The translations under genes and the position numbers were made by a program. From Camarhynchus parvulus (taxonomy: Eukaryota; Chordata; Aves; Passeriformes; Thraupidae), in assembly GCF_901933205.1 (NCBI RefSeq), contig NC_044572.1, positions 25,134,501 to 25,198,500 of the forward strand: a stretch of DNA of 64,000 bases. Direction: 5' to 3'. Within the stretch, counting starts at the first letter, position 1. Each line of letters starts with the position of its first letter. The notes below the pieces were generated by a model, which was not told where the DNA came from, searched no databases, and saw nothing but the letters and a program-made list of their open reading frames with translations. This document shows, piece by piece, positions 1-18,010 of the stretch.

Positions 1-3000
1 CTCTGGGGAGCATCTTCTCCCAGAAGGCCCAGTACTTAGCAGAGATATATCAGTCATTTTCGGGTGGTACCCTGAGATTGGAGCTATGTGTTAGAGAACT
101 TTTTGTTCCTGATGCTCCCCTGGGTGCTTTGGGAGTTGTCCTGAAGAACCAGTGTAGCACTTGCAGCACTTCTGTAGCTTAAAGATGAATGCTAACAAAC
201 AGCCAGGTGAAATGACTGTAAAGGAGCAGTTTAGATATCATCTCTAGGGTTTTTTCCCCAGTTTTGCCCTGTTTTCTTCTCAGAAACCATAAGTGTTGTC
301 TGTGTACGTGGATGAGGCAGATGTGGTGCAGAGTGGAAGAGGGGAGGCACACTTTGGTTCTCAGTGGGTCACAAGACCAGGAACATGCACGGGTGGATAC
401 ACAGCAAAGTACTGCCCTCATGGGAGGCACAGGTGGGGATCCACCACCCTTCCACCCTGAGGAGTAGCTGCACATTGCAAAGTGTGAGGACACCATGTGA
501 GAGTGCCTGTGGTATAAAGAGAAGGGCATGAAGCCAATGTTGTCTCACACTCATCATAATCAGTTCAGTGGGAACAGTTGGCAAATTTTCTTCTACTTTT
601 TCCATATTACCATTTAGCTTTTGGAACGTAAGGGGAGGTCTTCATGTTCATGTCCAAGTTCTCCCTACTTTATAGCATTAATAGCTTCTGAAATGGTTTT
701 AAAAGCAGCCTCATAGGACCTTCAGCAGTTGCTGCTGTGTGCAAATCAGTATGACCAAAGTCCGTTTTTGAAATATTTCTTTCCTTTTTTTCTTTTTTGT
801 GCTGTGTGGAGTTCAACAGTAAACAGAGGGAACAAGGAAAAGATCTGAATTTTGACAGAAATCACCAGGTTTGTATACACAGAGCAATAACATGAAAGAA
901 CCATTTCACACAGCTGAAGCAGATGGAAAAGCACCCAAGAACAAGAAGCATTTACTTCCCTTCTGCTGCTCATGATTATCCTACAGTGGAGTTTCTGACC
1001 TGCCCTTGTTGCTGCCCTTCCAGGAACCTCCCACAGTTCTTGTTTGTTTGATTTTCCTGCTGCTAAACAAATAGCTGCATTTCACTGGCTTTCTAAAACA
1101 GCCCATATGACAAAATGTTACTCAGAATCTGCCCAGTAGGGAAATAAGTACAAACTTATCCTTTAATTTCAGCAAAAAAGAAATAATTTTCTCCTGTCTC
1201 TTTTGCCTACAAATATCCAGAGAATAGAAGAAAGAACATAAAGAACATAATGTCCTTTGCTCTAGCACTGCCTCGATGCTGCCATGACTGCTCTAGGTGA
1301 GGGATGAGTCAGAAGACAGCCTGGCTCTTTTAGGGCCATTGCAAGGGAGCTTTCTGTGAAGGACAAACTGTGTGCTCAGACTGAGCTGGAGAGCACATCT
1401 GAACCACAGAGGTCAGAAAAAGCAAACCCAACTACAGCAGAAGTAGGCAAGTGGCAAGAAGAGGCTAAATTGAGCTTTAGCATGGAGGAGAGGACTGTGA
1501 GGTACATGTGGAAGGGACAAATCTCCTATACTGGTTGAAGGAAAGTCCAGAGTCCCCCTTGATTTCAGTGCCAAGGATCAGAGCTATGCCAGCACAGGCA
1601 AGAGGCAGAGGAATGATGTTGCCAGGGACATGGGATTTGTTCTGAAAAAAGCTGTGAAAGGACATGGGGAGACATGACAGGTGGCACTGGGGGTGGGAGC
1701 TGGAGGCATTAGCTGAAAGGTGAAGCAGGATTCTTCACCTTTATGACATGTACTTAGCTCAAGACACCCCATGTAACAGAGAAAGAAGGTGATAGCCAGG
1801 GTATACTGCAAGAACATCTGCACAACACTGGCCACCAGGACACACAAAACTCAGCATGGGGCTGGAATGCCAGATCCATCATGTAAATAACAGCACTTGG
1901 TCCAAGTGGATCTTTGAAAGGTGAAAGTGAAATAGGCTACCTCTGAAGTCTGGGAACACTACAAACATCTCCATGGAAAGGCTGTCAGAGCAGCTCTTTG
2001 CTGCTGAGAGTAGACTCCACAGAATTACCTGCAGTTTATTACTTCAAAGAGAAAAAGCAGGTAGGACAAATGGCGCTGGGTTGCAATGATTCAAGAGCTG
2101 CAGCTTTTTCCACAGGGTACTCAGCAAGTGCTCCATAAGAAATTTTTCAAGATGGAAGGTGTTTCCTCCTGAGTCCCAAAACCAATGCCCCAAACATTTG
2201 CTACTTCTGAAAACATCAGAGCCCCTACCATGCCCTGGAATATCATCATCTCACACTACAAATGACAGCCTGCATCTTTAGAGCTATGGAAACAAGAAAC
2301 AACTAGGAATAGGTTCTTTTACACAAGACAGGTGAAAAAGCTCCAAAGAGTTTTAGCAACTGTAGATGAAAAGCATGCACAGCAGAAGACTGGAAACCCG
2401 TCACAGAGCAAAACAGCATCCCACATGGAGTGGGATGGTCTCCATTGGCCAGTGACAAAGGATACTCTCCTAAGGCAGGACTCAGTGCCCAAGGGTGCTA
2501 TAGAGCAGCTACCTGTACTTGGGAAGCTTACAGGACCGGTTCTCCTTCAAAGTCATAAGCAAAGACACTTCTGCAGTAACACCACCATGTCTGGTACACA
2601 GTGTCTGCACAGGCAGGGGTGTGAGGAAGGCCAGGCAATGTAACTACAGCAGCTGGGATGAACCTTGCAAGCAATAGTACTGCTTCCTGGTGCAATGAGG
2701 AACAGGGCAAGGAGAAGTTAAAATTATTACTACCTTGAAATGTCATCTCTCTGAAGGGCAGCAGACACTTTGATGACATTCCCAGGTTCAGCACTAGGCG
2801 AGGCTGCACAGTCTCACAGCCTGAGTTATCTGCTGTCCACCGTACGGAAAGCAGAATCACCACATGGCACGTGGCATTAAAGAAACCACTTCATCTCAGG
2901 CTGCTTCTGTGTTTTTTGATGTATTTGAAGGTCTCTGGAGACACTTAAAATACAAACATCTTGAGATTTGTATATTCTCAACCATTAAATAACTCACAAA

Positions 3001-5349
3001 TTATCACTATCTCTGGAAATTGCCTTCTAGCTTATGCAAAAAACGGCAAATATTTAAACAAAAACAGTCTGAGTTTCACAGCAGTGTTTAAACAGCAAAG
3101 CTGGAGGATTCCTGATTGTCCTTGTGCCACTGGAGAGGATCTCAGCAGCAGGCAGTGTGACATGTATGCGCACACAGAGGCTAAGCCAAGGTCATTCCAA
3201 GCAGGCTGTCCCCTCCTAAGATGATGCAGAGCCGCTTGTCAGGTTTTGTATTTTTAGCAGGTTTAGAAAAACCTGCCCAATTTATTTTTGAAGTGGTATG
3301 TTTTCTTACAAAAGCATCCCTGCAAAGTGTCAATATTAAGTCAGCTTAAACCCAACCCATTCCCCAGGGACCAGGCAGAAAAGCATCTCCTGGCTTCTGC
3401 TGGACTGAGAAACACGACCACAGGGTACCTGCTTCAGGGACACCCCTTCCCCACTCTCAGTCTGACAGGTAACATCACCAGTATTTGGCCATTTCTCTTT
3501 TCTAGAAGCGCTGTCACAGGGAGTTAGCTGGAGTGCAGGAAGCAAGTGAGGTTACTTTTTATCCATTTGCATAACTCACCCAGAAACCAAGAGAGGACAA
3601 ACATTGTCCTCAGGGCGTTTTGTTTGTTTGCGAGGCAATCTGACAATTCCTTGGCCTGAAAGCTTTTCAGAGCAGGAATGCATCCTTTGTGTCTGGAGGA
3701 AGCCGACTGTGGGCACAGATCTTCCCCAAGATCTCTGGGCAGAGCTGCAGCACGATTTGGAATGTTTTGAACTCTGCTTTGTGTTAACAAAGCAGCCACT
3801 GGCTCTTCAACACTTCTGCCCCTACCTCTGCTGTCTACTGACCCTGAAGAGATGGGCAGAAAGAGAGAACAATCCTCCAGGAAAGTGAATGGCAAAGGGA
3901 AAGGCCACCATGGATGAGGTGGGGGTGTCAGTCCAGCCCTGCTCAGCGAAGATGAAGGCTGTGGCCTTCTGAGATGGATCTGCCATAGGAGAGCTGTGCC
4001 TGAGCTTTGTTCCTGGGATGGGAGCTTTGCCATTCATCCCAGAATAAAGAACAAGTCATAAATATACTGCCAGGCCTGGGAATGAGAGGGCACCAGGAGG
4101 CAGAGAAATTGGTTTTGTGGAACACAAGCAATGAATGGTTTTTATCACAGGAGCCAAGAAGTTGTGCAAGCCCTACAATAACCCAGCTCTAATTCCTCTT
4201 CATGGCTGGCTGCAAAGCCCCAGCAGCACTGGGGTTCAGTGTCAGGCAGCAGAGGAACGTGCTCTGGTGGGTGCAGCCTGGGTGTCCCTCTCCAGAATGA
4301 GTCACGAGGAAGCAGCTTCCAACCAAGTCCATCCAGTGGCCAGGCATTTCCTCTCCTGGATCAGGGAGAAGGTGCAGCTCTGCACTCAGACATTTTCCCA
4401 GAGCTGCTGACTTTCCACAGAAACCCCTTCTATATCAGGCAAATCTGAGGGATGAAATATAAAAGCAGCTCTTAAACAACCTAAAATCTCATGTGTGATG
4501 CTAGCACAGGCAGTGCTCAGTGAGAATGTTTTACTTCTGTGACATGCTTTAACCAAAAATCCTGATGGTTAATTTTGAAGGGTTATTACAAGGGAGAGCT
4601 TTTCCCCCCAATTTTTGAAATGGAGGAGCTGTCATTGGGGGAGACTCAGATACACAGGGCTGGGAGGAAGCAGCTGCTGTCTGTCAGAGCCCAGTGGTTT
4701 AGCCAGACTCCAGGATGCAGCTGCAGACAAATGTCATCTGCTCCCCTCACCTCACAAGTGCTGCTACTCATACCCCTGAGCTCCGTTTCACCAGTAACTT
4801 CAAAATACAAATTAGTCCAAGAGAATAATTTGCATGATGACCCAAATACAAATAGAAAATCAGAGTGATTTCCATTTCATGTCCACAAATTATAGCACAG
4901 TGTGATATTGCACTGCAAACTCATTCTTCTGCAGAGACACTGCATCTGTGCATTCCCCCAGTTTACAGTCAAGGTTGAAGGCACCCACCCCTCACCCCCC
5001 CACTCCAAGGAGACAAGAAAAGCCAAATTCCTCATCTTAGAGGTTATCATAGAAGACACCCAACAGGACTATCAAGTGACTAGGTGATCCGGGTGTTCAT
5101 AACTACTAACCTTCCCCCAATAGTAAAGATCAAAATATCAAAGCTTCAATCCTCGCTTCTGACTGAGGAAAAAGTTTCTCTTTTTTCCTGAGTGACATCT
5201 CCAAGATGTCTTTTCTGGGCAGGGGAATTGTAGTAATTTGTTCTCAAGTTGCAGGTGTTTTCACAGCCTACAAGTGCAAACATTAACTTCATCTTAACCT
5301 GACTTTATCACTGAAGCCAAACAAGACATTCAATGTACTACACTCTTTC
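1..5349. other. Intergenic DNA downstream of SLC25A13
   Basis: No coding exon could be recognised on either strand. In mammals the convergent neighbour on this side is DYNC1I1, but I see none of its C-terminal codons. The base composition is richer in GC than the introns. Several open frames of 60-170 codons overlap one another on both strands (for example at 3524-4037) and resemble no family I know. AP-1-like TGAGTCA words occur near 1304 and 4300. Confidence 0.6.
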
Positions 5350-5385
5350 CATAACAGAATAACATCTGTGCATCTGTTTGAAAGG

Positions 5386-5391
5386 TTTATT
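5386..5391 (-). promoter_or_regulatory. Second candidate poly(A) signal AATAAA
   Basis: A canonical hexamer on the minus strand, about 70 nt beyond the upstream pair. It would place cleavage near 5355-5375. Either signal, or both, could be used. Confidence 0.45.
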
Positions 5392-5455
5392 TCTATCTTC
5401 ATAAATACAGAATTTTCTAAACACTGTGCAAGGCACCAAAAATTAAGTAAAATCT

Positions 5456-5476
5456 TTTATTTTAGACTATTTTAAT
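5456..5476 (-). promoter_or_regulatory. Poly(A) signal pair (ATTAAA then AATAAA)
   Basis: On the minus strand ATTAAA lies at 5476-5471 and AATAAA at 5461-5456, about 920 nt past the stop codon. Cleavage would fall near 5425-5445. These are the first strong signals met downstream of the stop. Confidence 0.55.
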
Positions 5477-6393
5477 CTCTTTTGACTCAATGAAGTAAAT
5501 AAGAATCTGAAACCACCTATTTGCCAATTACAAGCCAGCAGTTAAGGCAGGTACCATTGATACAGTGCATGAATTTTCTATTGCAGTTATTTAAACAAGC
5601 AGCGTTTTACTATAGAAGTGCATATACAAACTGAATTCCAAACACCAGCAACCCAAGATAGGCACCCAGTTATGAAATTTCCTTGTATGTGTAGTAGAAT
5701 GCCAAAAGTTCTGCCATAAAGTGCAAAGACTATGGACAATAACACTTTCTTTTGAGCATTTTGATACCAGTAACATAATACAACGGCTAAACATTTATAA
5801 ACGTGGTTTCCATTACAAAAACATGTTCCACATAAAAGCTCCATAATACAATCCAGAAACAGAACTTGTGCGTGATTTCCAAAGCTGAAGCTGTACTGGC
5901 AGACTTAGGTACCAGGTATATCTTTGCTGACCTCTACAGACACGCAGCAAGTTTCAAACCAATTTACACGCACAGTCCAAATCATTCTGCTTTGAGCACC
6001 GTGATATCCACTGAGTTTTCCATTTGAGTGATGATGTGTGACATCTGCCCTGGCAATCTGCAACTGAGCATTGCCAGTAAAATGATCTGGTTCACAGCTC
6101 TCACCCAGCCCTCCCCAATAAACAGAACCTAAAATTAGTGTCTTCCCAACACAAGCACATGTCAGATGTGGACAAATACATTCATGGTCCCAAACTTAAA
6201 ACAACTGGTAAGAATTTCACAGTGATCTGGTTACGGAAGCACAAAGACAAATGATTCCATTTAAGATGAAAATTACCTTAAAACTCAAATGAAGCTAATC
6301 TTTTATATGATGAGAAGCTAAAGGAACAAAGTATTAACCAATTAGAAAAGTGGCTCTTTCCCAACTAATAACAAAAACCCTACAGCAATAAAC

Positions 6394-6583
6394 TTAGGGT
6401 CCTACTGCTGCAGTGGCCTTTGAGGTAGGTGGCGATGGCTTAAACTGAGGTAGGTAAAGTCCAAACTTGTTTTCAATCCCTGCAAAAGTGGCGACTGCCA
6501 ATTTATAACCACCAACATGATCAGGGTTAGGAGCAGGGAGCGTGATCCTAGATTTAGGAACTGTCTCTGATCCAGCTGGTTTT
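6394..6583 (-). CDS. SLC25A13: SLC25A13 exon 18, coding part with stop codon
   Basis: The acceptor TTTGCAG lies directly before 6583, whose base completes the split Val codon 614 begun in exon 17. The exon then encodes 62 residues and a TAA stop at 6396-6394. It reads [29 protein letters not shown] and [15 protein letters not shown], which is the C-terminal domain after the last carrier helix. In citrin and aralar this segment packs back on the regulatory half. The very end ([16 protein letters not shown]) is variable and one residue longer than the human end as I recall it. The predicted protein is 676 residues if exons 1-4 match human. Confidence 0.97.
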
Positions 6584-11520
<4,937 letters not shown>

Positions 11521-11659
11521 CAGCTATTGATCCAGCCAAGAGCAGATTTCCAGGGCTAACCCTCCCATCTTCATTTGTAAATGAAGCTTTCAGATGAGCG
11601 TAACAGGGGAAGTAAATGGCAGAGAAGGGGATGTCACGCAAAAAACATGCCTTAGCACC
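11521..11659 (-). CDS. SLC25A13: SLC25A13 exon 15
   Basis: A 139-nt exon for residues 485-531. It reads [20 protein letters not shown] and then [20 protein letters not shown], covering transmembrane helix 4 and the following loop of the carrier domain. The acceptor is TTTTTCAAACAG and the donor GTAAGT. It starts in phase 0 and ends after the first base of Gly531. Confidence 0.97.
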
Positions 11660-13849
11660 CTGTTTGAAAAAGAGAACAAGTTTTGAGAATGAGCAAATTT
11701 ACCACGATGAACCATGAATATCAGAGAACAGAGCAACTTTGTATTTTTTCAGTTTGTTGAAAAGGGCTTACAGAAAAAGCAATTGCTCCCTCAAAATTTT
11801 GAGAGATTCATGTATTTCACCCTGCTGAGGAGTGTCTCTGTGTTTTTTCTTGGTTCAGTTACTTCTGTCATTGTATGTATCTTGTCTACTTCTTCTCCCT
11901 CACTCTGAGGTACTGTAAGTGGAGACAATACCACATGTTTGAGTAAACACCTTTGAAGAGCTTTAAATAGTTGACCTTGTAGCCAAGAACCTGTAGTGGG
12001 AGTTTAAAAACTGTTTGAAACAGAGCCCCAGGATAGGTCTGCCACCTCTCACTCCCACTTTAGATTAATACTCCAGGGAAAACAGTGCCCAGTACACACC
12101 TCTATACAGGCACTATGATTGATAATGCAACATATATTGAGGGAATAGGGGAATTAACAGCAAGTCTTTTTGCAGAACAGTAACAGCATGAGTTATTCGT
12201 GAATTTTAAAGTACAAGTTATCTGGAAGAGTTTGTTTCAATAACTTTCATCTCTTACTGCTAAATTTGCCTTGCTATCAATTTGTGGAAGTAGCACAATC
12301 AGCCAATAAAATTACCAGCAATACAGCTGGTTTCAAATCTAAGAGGGAAGCAAACAGGAAAGGAAATTTTTGGGGTAGTGGCAAGCAATCAAATGTTTTT
12401 CAAGCACGGGGAAAAGCAAAAAGGCCACTAGGGAAGGTCAACCAAAATAAAATACCAAATAATATCCATGCTCCAACAGCAAAAGCGATTTGTAGTCTGC
12501 CTTTCCTCAGAATGGAGATCCAGAGGAGAGCAGAGCCTGCCAGGACTATGACCAGGAGGAAAGCACAAACAAGAGGTGGCTTGGGAAAACGCGTAAAATC
12601 TTTCAAGCTTGAGAAAGAAATGGTTCATGGATGAGCCTAAGCCTCTTCTCTTTGAAGCAAGGGTGGAGACCTGGTGAAACTGCTTGAGGTTCATCCACAA
12701 ACCCTCGGGGAGTGCCCTTGTTACTGTACTTCTCTTGTTCACAGGTCTAGGAACACGTGGCTCAGTGCCAGACATTTCACAGGGGACATGTTAATATCCA
12801 CATAATTTAATTAAATCTAATGATATGCCTGGACACATCTGTAAGCTTAGCTTGTATTATAATACCAGTTAAAATATAGCACTTATTCAAGTTAGATGCT
12901 GGTTATCAAAGACAAAGAGCTGCAAGGTGTCAGAAAAAACATGAAGTTGCCTTTCCAGGAGGCAAGGCAAGGGAAGGCAGCAGGATGTGTGACAAGATAA
13001 CCAGGTCCTGCAAGCTACTTCTCAGGAGACTCTAGTAAGTGCAGTTTGCAGTCAGAGACTGCCTCTGACAAAATAAAGATTTATCTTAAAAAGCCATTAG
13101 ATGTTGTAGTCAGACTTTCTGTGTGTCACAGACTCAGCTACTGAACACAGGGAGCACAGTAGGCTCTGCTCCAGCCCCCAGTGCTTCCCACCACACTTTC
13201 TCGGCTTATTTCTTGATGTTTTCAGACTATGTACTGACCACCTCCCCTGACACTCCCTTTGGAGGTTAATGACTTCTGCAGCTCAGACCCTCTGGCTTCT
13301 CACTCAGCTGGATGTCTGATTTACGCTGCCCATCGCTGGTTCTTGTTGTGCCTTTCTAGAGATACTAAGAAAATGCCACAAAGGAACTCAAAAAGCACTG
13401 ATGTTGGTCCTGCTCTGCCCCTTATGCCCTACCTTGAGGACAGAGAGAAGGTGATTTTTTTGTACTCAGTAGAGACAAGGATTCTGGACTTTCTAGCCCA
13501 ACAGAAGCCTGTTGAACAATTTACCTTTAATCTTCACATAGACAAGACTAGGGTTTTACCAACTTCTGCAAGAAAAATCCCAACATTTTAAGGATCAAAT
13601 GTCTGCACTGTATTTACTTCATAGAAAAATTATGAGACTCACTACTGAAACATTCACAGACTGACATGGTTTCTTCAAAGATTTATTTTTAGAGCATGCG
13701 TTTCCTCAGAGCAAATCTCCTTGCTGCCTTTGCCCTCAGGGCACATTACTTTTCTTTGCAATGTCATTAAACACTGCACACATTTTTTTTCCTCTGCATT
13801 TTTTGCATACCCTGAAATATACTGATCTAGAAAGTCCAAATCCAAGCAA

Positions 13850-15250
13850 CTCTCAGTTCAACCTGAGCCGCTAATATTCCTCCCCCTTCATTAAAAGGCT
13901 CGTTTTCACAGGGCAGAAGTGGCATATTGTTAATATCACTAATAAAATACATTCAGGTATGCAGAGAGGGAAGGATGTCCATCAACTTAGCTGGCTCAGT
14001 GTAAACAAAACCTGGATCAAAACTTGGATCCACTTTAATAATAACCAGGCTTGGCTCTGGTCCAGCATTGCAACAGTCTAAAGTTTCCCCCCATCGTTCC
14101 GTTTAAAGTCTGGGAAAGCATGTTTAAAAGCAGGCCCCATTTAACTTCAAGTTAATCATCCGCAACCAGCCTAGGCCAATTAGGAAGGCTTAGGGAGATT
14201 GGCCACAGTATCTTGAAAAGCAAAAGAAACATTTATTTTACTTCTCGCACCTTTTTGATGTGGACAACGTGCTGAAAGCCAAAGGGAGTTTTAATCAATC
14301 CCCAGAAAGCAGCAAGGAGCATCCACCCGAGTTTATTCTGGCAGCCAAGGTGCAGACCTGCCAGGCATGAAATTGTTGGGAGATCCTACACACCAGGACA
14401 TGCGCCTTCCTCGCACAACAGCCAGTTGGCTCCCATCTTCAATCTCTTTAATAACCTTAAAGCTCTTAATCTCGGATAGTATCTCACTGAATAAACCAAC
14501 GGAGAAAAAAAACCCTGATTGTCAAAGATTTGGATAAATAAACCAAGTCAGTGCTGGGGCAGGTTCTTTAGCATGCTAATTCCTGCTTATACCAGCTCTA
14601 CCTGCAAATAAGGCTCTAAACAAACTATTTCTACTACAAGGGGAGGGTAATTATACTGACAAAGGCACCTCTGTGTCGGGTTGGGCAGAAGGAGCCGGCA
14701 GGTCTGGGAGGCGCAGGCTTAGCCTAGTCTCCTGCAGTGAATGCACATTGTCTAGTGCAGGGGGAAAAATGCCAGACTGGGGGAACCTAGCAGCATTCAA
14801 GACAACAGTGGTGCACCTTGTCTGCGAGAGTTATTTAATGCTTCTGGCACCTGTACTTACAGCCACCCCCTCTTTTTCTCTTTTACAGGTTTAGAATTTA
14901 TTTGGCATGTATAATTGTTATTTTGATCCTATAGCTACAAACAATAGGCAGCATGTCATTTCTTGATCATTTTGCATTCTTCTTGGGTTTTACTACAGAT
15001 TTAACCCTTTGGAATCGGAGCCCTAACAGCACCTAACAGGTTTTGTAACAGTCAGTCAAATATTACTGGTATTTGCTTTCAGGGGCTGCATTTTTTTCCC
15101 ACTGTAAAATGGCATTGCCTTAAAAGCTACGATAGGTTTTTATTCACATATATTTATACCAACCAAGCTATGAAACTCATGTAGAACATCATGTTAGAGG
15201 AATAAAATGCCGATTTATAATGCTCTACCAGCAATTTGAATTCAGTTTAC
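13850..15250. promoter_or_regulatory. Candidate intronic enhancer region (unique, motif-dense)
   Basis: This stretch has no transposon signature and is rich in transcription-factor-like words. They include inverted CCAAT boxes (GGCCAAT at 14174-14180 and ATTGGCC at 14198-14204), a homeodomain core TAATTA at 14648-14653, SOX-like ATTGTTAT near 14914-14921 and AACAATAG near 14938-14946, and an octamer-like TTTTGCAT near 14970. In mammals the SLC25A13-DYNC1I1 interval is known to host long-range DLX5/DLX6 enhancers. That this is one of them is only inference; conservation cannot be assessed here. Confidence 0.3.
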
Positions 15251-15555
15251 AGGAAAAAAAATATAGCTGCTTTAGTTAGAAGGGCATTTTTTTTGTTAAT
15301 TTAAAAGGAAATTTCTGAAAAGCAGGTTCTTACATTTGAGAACAGTCACAAATAGGCATGGTGGATGCAAAATGTAACTCAAAACTTTTACTACAGTCTT
15401 TCATATGTTTATCATCCTGCTGTAAACCGTCAGCTTCAGAACATGAAATAGCTCAGCTGTTATCAAAGGAACCAGGTGAGAGCTTGGTACACATCCTGTC
15501 ACTTGAGATTACACTTTCCAGGTCAACACACCAGAAGCTTGTTTATGAAGCATTT

Positions 15556-15576
15556 GGGGGGGAAGGGAGAGGAGGG
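15556..15576 (+). other. Canonical G-quadruplex motif
   Basis: Seven G, then AA, GGG, AGAGGA, GGG. Four G3 tracts can be drawn with loops of 1, 2 and 6 nt, which fits the standard quadruplex pattern. It lies on the template strand of intron 14. Confidence 0.5.
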
Positions 15577-17099
15577 AGAAAAAGAGACTTTTGGAAGCTT
15601 TTCTGACTAGTTTTGGAAATGAAAACTGTATTGGCAGTATCAGCCAAAGCACAGATTTGAGCTAAATACCTTGTAGCAATTATAAAAATAAACATTACCA
15701 CAACCAATGTACCCTTTCCTTGAAGACTCATTTACCACTCTATTATTTACTGTCTTCCTGGGATACAGAATAACTTTGTAGTGCAAAATTATGAAGTGGC
15801 ACTGTCTGTTATGCTGTAAAGCACTATTCAGAATAATTATGTATAAGAGGAGTAATATTTTATTAAACATTTTGTGGCAGATATTATATGGATATGAGTT
15901 TTTGTGATGTACAAAATAAGCAGGTGTACTTACAGTGTTTATTTACATGGACACTTTAAATACATCTTTCAAACCAAATAGAATATAAATTCAACTGACT
16001 TTAACGGGACTTTATTCATATTAAGTTGTAAGACAGGCAGAAGACAGAAAATGTATTATCTAATCTTGGATGATTACTTCAATATTCAGTTGTGACTAGG
16101 AATTAAATAAAATCTATTAAAAATATTGAAAACCAGAAAAGTATCCTTTCCCATTTCTGCCAACACAAACGACAATTTGCATTAATTTAAGTGATATTTT
16201 CCCTGACTGCGATATGTTGTCTCTATATTTTTAAGAACAGTTATCACCTACAGAGTATCTTTAGCTAAAGAATTTACTAGTTACAAGCTTCAATGCCCTG
16301 GTGCTTTCACAGTAAAGATTACTGGGAGAAAGAAACACAAATAGAGGAAATAAATTCCCTCTGCAAAAGTGCAGTTATGTGTCTCCCCAAAGCAGCATCT
16401 GGATTTTGAGAAGTACAGTGTTTTAAAATACTTCTTTACACAAGTAGTTCAGAATTTTAGACAAAGACAGAAAAAAAAATTTGCTTTCCAGCTTTAAGGA
16501 ACCACAGGGGTTCAATCCAGCCATCAGCTTAACAAGCTATATGTGTCAAATCTTTTTATTGCTGGAATTAACATGCATTTTATTTCTAAGCTGCATATCA
16601 TTACAGAATGGCTAATATCTGACCACCCAGTGAAGGCACAGGGAGTCTGGGAGGAAGCAGGGACGGTAAATTGTTGCACTTATTATGATCCCAGACCTAC
16701 TGTTCTTTAGTTCTTTGGTGAGGAAGGAAGAGAAATGGAAGCAGAGGTGGGTATGGACTACCCAGGATATATAGAACCACTGCTTGGGTGTGCAGCAATT
16801 GAGACAGAAAAGCTAAGGATCAGCTGGAGATCGATCGAGTAAGTGTGAAGGGGGAGTAAAAAAGGTTTCTGTAAGCACATCAGCAGCCAAAAGGCAACTA
16901 AATAAATTGTGAGGCTGTTGCACAATGGGGGCAGGAAACCTAGTGACAAAGTACATGAAAAAAGCAGAGAAATTACCTTTGTCTTGCTTTTTACCAGTAA
17001 AATCTGTCCCCAGGCCCCTCAGCTCCACAAGTTTACCAGAAAAGCCTGCATTACGTGCAGACAGGGCACTTGGAGAACATACACAATCCTGAGACCAGA

Positions 17100-18010
17100 A
17101 CAGAAACCTCCAGTAGTGCTGAGACAGCTGGCTGATGACCTTGTGAGGTTGTTACTACGTTCAAAAGGTCAAGTCAGACAAGGGGGTTCTGGTAACTAGA
17201 ACAGACAAACATCTTGAAGAGTAAGAAGGAACATCTGGGAAAGCACAAGATGTCTGGGCACACCTCTGTTCCTGGGAGGTTTATGATGCAAATGTCCCTG
17301 GAAGCCACTTGCAAGCATATGAAGGGCAAAGGAGATATTGGGAACAAATAATTTGGATTTACCAAATCACAGCTGACCAACTAGTTTGCCAGACCTGTGG
17401 ATAAGGGGGCAGCAATGGATGTTGTACACCTTGACTAAAAGCCTGGCTTTTGAAATGATCTGTCATCATATCCCATAGCTAAACCAGTGGAACATGAGCT
17501 GCACTCTCATCAGATGATGCTGAACTGGGGAAATAGTGTTCTGTAGTGAGAGGCTCCTGTTCAGAGATAACTTCATAGGATGGAGATACTTGCTGAAAAC
17601 ATCTTTGGAGAAAAAGACTGGAGGATGCTGTGCCCAAATTGAGTATGGGTCAGCAATGCCTCTTTGCAGTGAAGTCAGCCAGTCGCACCCTGGGCTACAG
17701 AAGCAAGAGTGCAAGGGAAGTGATTATTGCCCTCCATTCAGCACTGCTGAGACCACATCTGGAGCCCTGTGTCCAGTTCTGGTCTCTCCCATACAAGAAA
17801 GATATTTTCACGCTGGAGTGGGTCCAGTGTGGGGCCATCAAGCCAGTTGTGTAGTCTGTGGCACATAAAAGAGGAACTCAGTGTGCTCAACTCTGAGAAG
17901 AGCAGGCAAGGGAGAGACCTTACTGCTCACTTAAAGGAGAGTGCAGGGAAAGAAAACTGCTCTTGGAGGTGCACAGTGGAAGGATCAGAAGCTAGAACAT
18001 GGCCAATTCA
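17100..18010 (+). mobile_element. CR1-type LINE fragment, degenerate reverse transcriptase
   Basis: Plus-strand sequence decays from a CR1 ORF2. In order it shows FGFTKSQLTN (compare the HGFTKGKSCLTNL box), VDKGAAMDVVHLD (compare VDKGRAVDVVYLD), CLFAVKSASRTLG, and SAREVIIALHSALLRPHLEP followed by CVQFW and YKKDI. The frames are broken by stops and shifts, and the 3' end with the 8-bp terminal repeats is absent, so it is an old internal fragment. It is antisense to SLC25A13. Boundaries are approximate, the left one especially. Confidence 0.85.

Larger units (their letters stand above)
5350..6393 (-). other. SLC25A13: SLC25A13 3' untranslated region
   Basis: This is the sequence after the TAA at 6394, read leftward. 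No coding potential continues. The probable end is set by a cluster of poly(A) signals on the minus strand at 5471-5476, 5456-5461 and 5386-5391, giving a 3' UTR of roughly 0.9-1.0 kb. The exact cleavage site cannot be seen. Short open frames here on either strand look like chance. Confidence 0.75.

Noticed and set aside
3524..4037. 169-codon minus-strand frame as a candidate gene or DYNC1I1 exon
   Set aside because: No similarity to dynein intermediate chain or any family I know. Overlapping frames on both strands are equally open.
12266..12634. 122-codon open frame on the plus strand
   Set aside because: It overlaps longer and more protein-like frames on the other strand, and its composition (basic, no known motif) looks like chance. 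The minus-strand patch is reported instead.
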